From positions 434,001 through 498,000 of the forward strand of contig NZ_JACPYU010000003.1 in NCBI RefSeq assembly GCF_016195855.1: a stretch of 64,000 bases of DNA. The letters are read 5' to 3'. Of the stretch, positions 63,397 to 64,000 are shown in pieces. Every line of letters starts with the position of its first letter. The stretch's first letter is position 1. The position numbers were made by a program, and so were the translations under genes. The DNA comes from Aquabacterium sp. (GTDB lineage: Bacteria; Pseudomonadota; Gammaproteobacteria; Burkholderiales; Burkholderiaceae_C). The notes under the pieces were generated by a model. That model searched no databases, was not told the DNA's origin, and worked only from the letters and a program-made list of their open reading frames with translations.

Positions 63397-63942
63397 ATGA
63401 ACCGCATTCCTCTTCTGACCGCTGAACAAGCACCCACCGCCAGCCAGCCCCTGCTGCAACAGATCCAGCAAGCCTTTGGCGCCACCCCCAATATGTTCAA
63501 GGCCGTGGCCAACTCACCTGCCGCCTTGCAGGCCATGTGGGGCTTCTTCGGCGCCCTGGGCAAAGGCACGATCGAGGCCCAACTGGGTGAACAGATCGCC
63601 GTGGCCGTGGCCGACCGCAATGCCTGTGAGTACTGCCTGGCCGCGCACACCGCGCTGGGCCGCAAGGCCGGCGCCTCCGCCGAGGAGATGCGTGCCGCGC
63701 AACAAGGCGAGTCCGCCAACCCACGCACCGCTGCGGCACTGCGCTTTGCCATCAAGCTGGTGCATGAGCGCGGCCAGGTCACGGCCCAGGATGTGCAGGC
63801 TCTGCGCGATGCGGGCTTTCACAACGAGCACATCGCCGAGATCCTGGCCCATGTGGCCCTCAACCTGTTCACCAACTACGTGAACGTGGCGTTTGCGGTG
63901 CCGGTGGACTTCCCGGCCGTGCCATTGAGCCGCAAGGCCTGA
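63397..63942 (+). CDS. Carboxymuconolactone decarboxylase/AhpD-family protein
   Basis: 181-residue all-helical protein with the redox motif C77-E-Y-C80 and H84 (ACEYCLAAHTALGR), as in AhpD and peroxidase-related CMD proteins. It probably reduces peroxides or alkyl hydroperoxides, or handles a reactive aldehyde. AAGGAAAG precedes the ATG at 63397. Divergent from an AraC regulator, a common arrangement for this family. Confidence 0.9.
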   Translation: MNRIPLLTAEQAPTASQPLLQQIQQAFGATPNMFKAVANSPAALQAMWGFFGALGKGTIEAQLGEQIAVAVADRNACEYCLAAHTALGRKAGASAEEMRAAQQGESANPRTAAALRFAIKLVHERGQVTAQDVQALRDAGFHNEHIAEILAHVALNLFTNYVNVAFAVPVDFPAVPLSRKA

Positions 63943-63950
63943 TCGGCTGA

Positions 63951-64000
63951 TCAGATCCCGGCGGGGCGTTTCAACGCCGCGTCGGGATGCGCCAGACCAC
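63951..64000 (-). CDS. Possible C-terminus of a further minus-strand gene (partial)
   Basis: A minus-strand frame entering from the window edge ends GLAHPDAALKRPAGI at a TGA (63951-63953), eight bases from the preceding stop. It is too short to identify, and could be chance. Confidence 0.3.
   Translation of the reverse strand, partial: GLAHPDAALKRPAGI

Overview
The window looks like chromosomal DNA of a betaproteobacterium of the order Burkholderiales (Comamonadaceae or the Aquabacterium/Ideonella/Leptothrix-type lineages). This is an inference from the high GC content, the complete minCDE operon, the gene repertoire (high-potential iron-sulfur protein, PEP-CTERM protein, FeeM-like acyltransferase, DUF808, DUF1993, MipA) and the absence of plasmid or phage backbone genes. 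No tRNA, rRNA, CRISPR array or insertion sequence was recognised. No gap between called genes exceeds 300 bases.

Layout. 1-6633: 3' part of a giant, AT-richer RTX protein with a subtilisin-type protease module. 6691-11817 (minus): branched-chain amino-acid-type ABC transporter livH-livM-livG-livF, preceded by an aldehyde dehydrogenase with its own terminator. 11849-14959: histone-H1-like protein, S4 RNA-binding protein, acyl-CoA synthetase and a small exported protein. 15203-20760: a GAF/PAS/GGDEF protein, then malonyl-CoA synthetase, a class II aldolase-family protein and a translationally coupled membrane-anchored protein. 20738-25675: YihG-like acyltransferase, PPK2, an atypical TrkA-N channel and an ABC exporter. 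25660-31189: MerR regulator divergent from a HiPIP gene, a MASE3-GGDEF-EAL protein, a PEP-CTERM protein and a Tat-exported intradiol dioxygenase. 31196-38457: Tim44-like protein, dbpA, GNAT, a YgiQ-type radical SAM protein and a coupled DUF4431/phage-P5-like pair. 38686-41823: TetR regulator, thiolase and a lipoprotein serine protease. 41830-46500: a frameshifted MgtC/DUF4010 gene, minCDE, a second DUF4431-like gene and an orphan ParA. 46780-49611: FeeM-like N-acyltransferase and a membrane hybrid histidine kinase. 49622-55609: DUF1993, DUF808, HDOD, cytochrome P450, DusC and MipA/OmpV. 55783-60129: apparent operon of a YlqF GTPase, a UvrD-like helicase and an NYN/OST-HTH protein. 60368-63942: secreted family-I lipase, a secreted PETase-like polyester hydrolase, an AraC regulator and a CxxC carboxymuconolactone-decarboxylase-family protein.

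How it fits together. Much of the gene content concerns acyl and fatty-acid metabolism (two acyl-CoA ligases, thiolase, aldehyde dehydrogenase, P450, secreted lipase and polyester hydrolase), with several signalling proteins (two GGDEF proteins, HDOD, hybrid kinase, TetR, MerR, AraC). The items most worth following up are the PETase-like hydrolase, the adjacent FeeM-like synthase and hybrid kinase, the helicase/NYN operon, the RTX protease with a substituted catalytic aspartate, the TetR/thiolase operator pair, and the frameshift in a six-base homopolymer.
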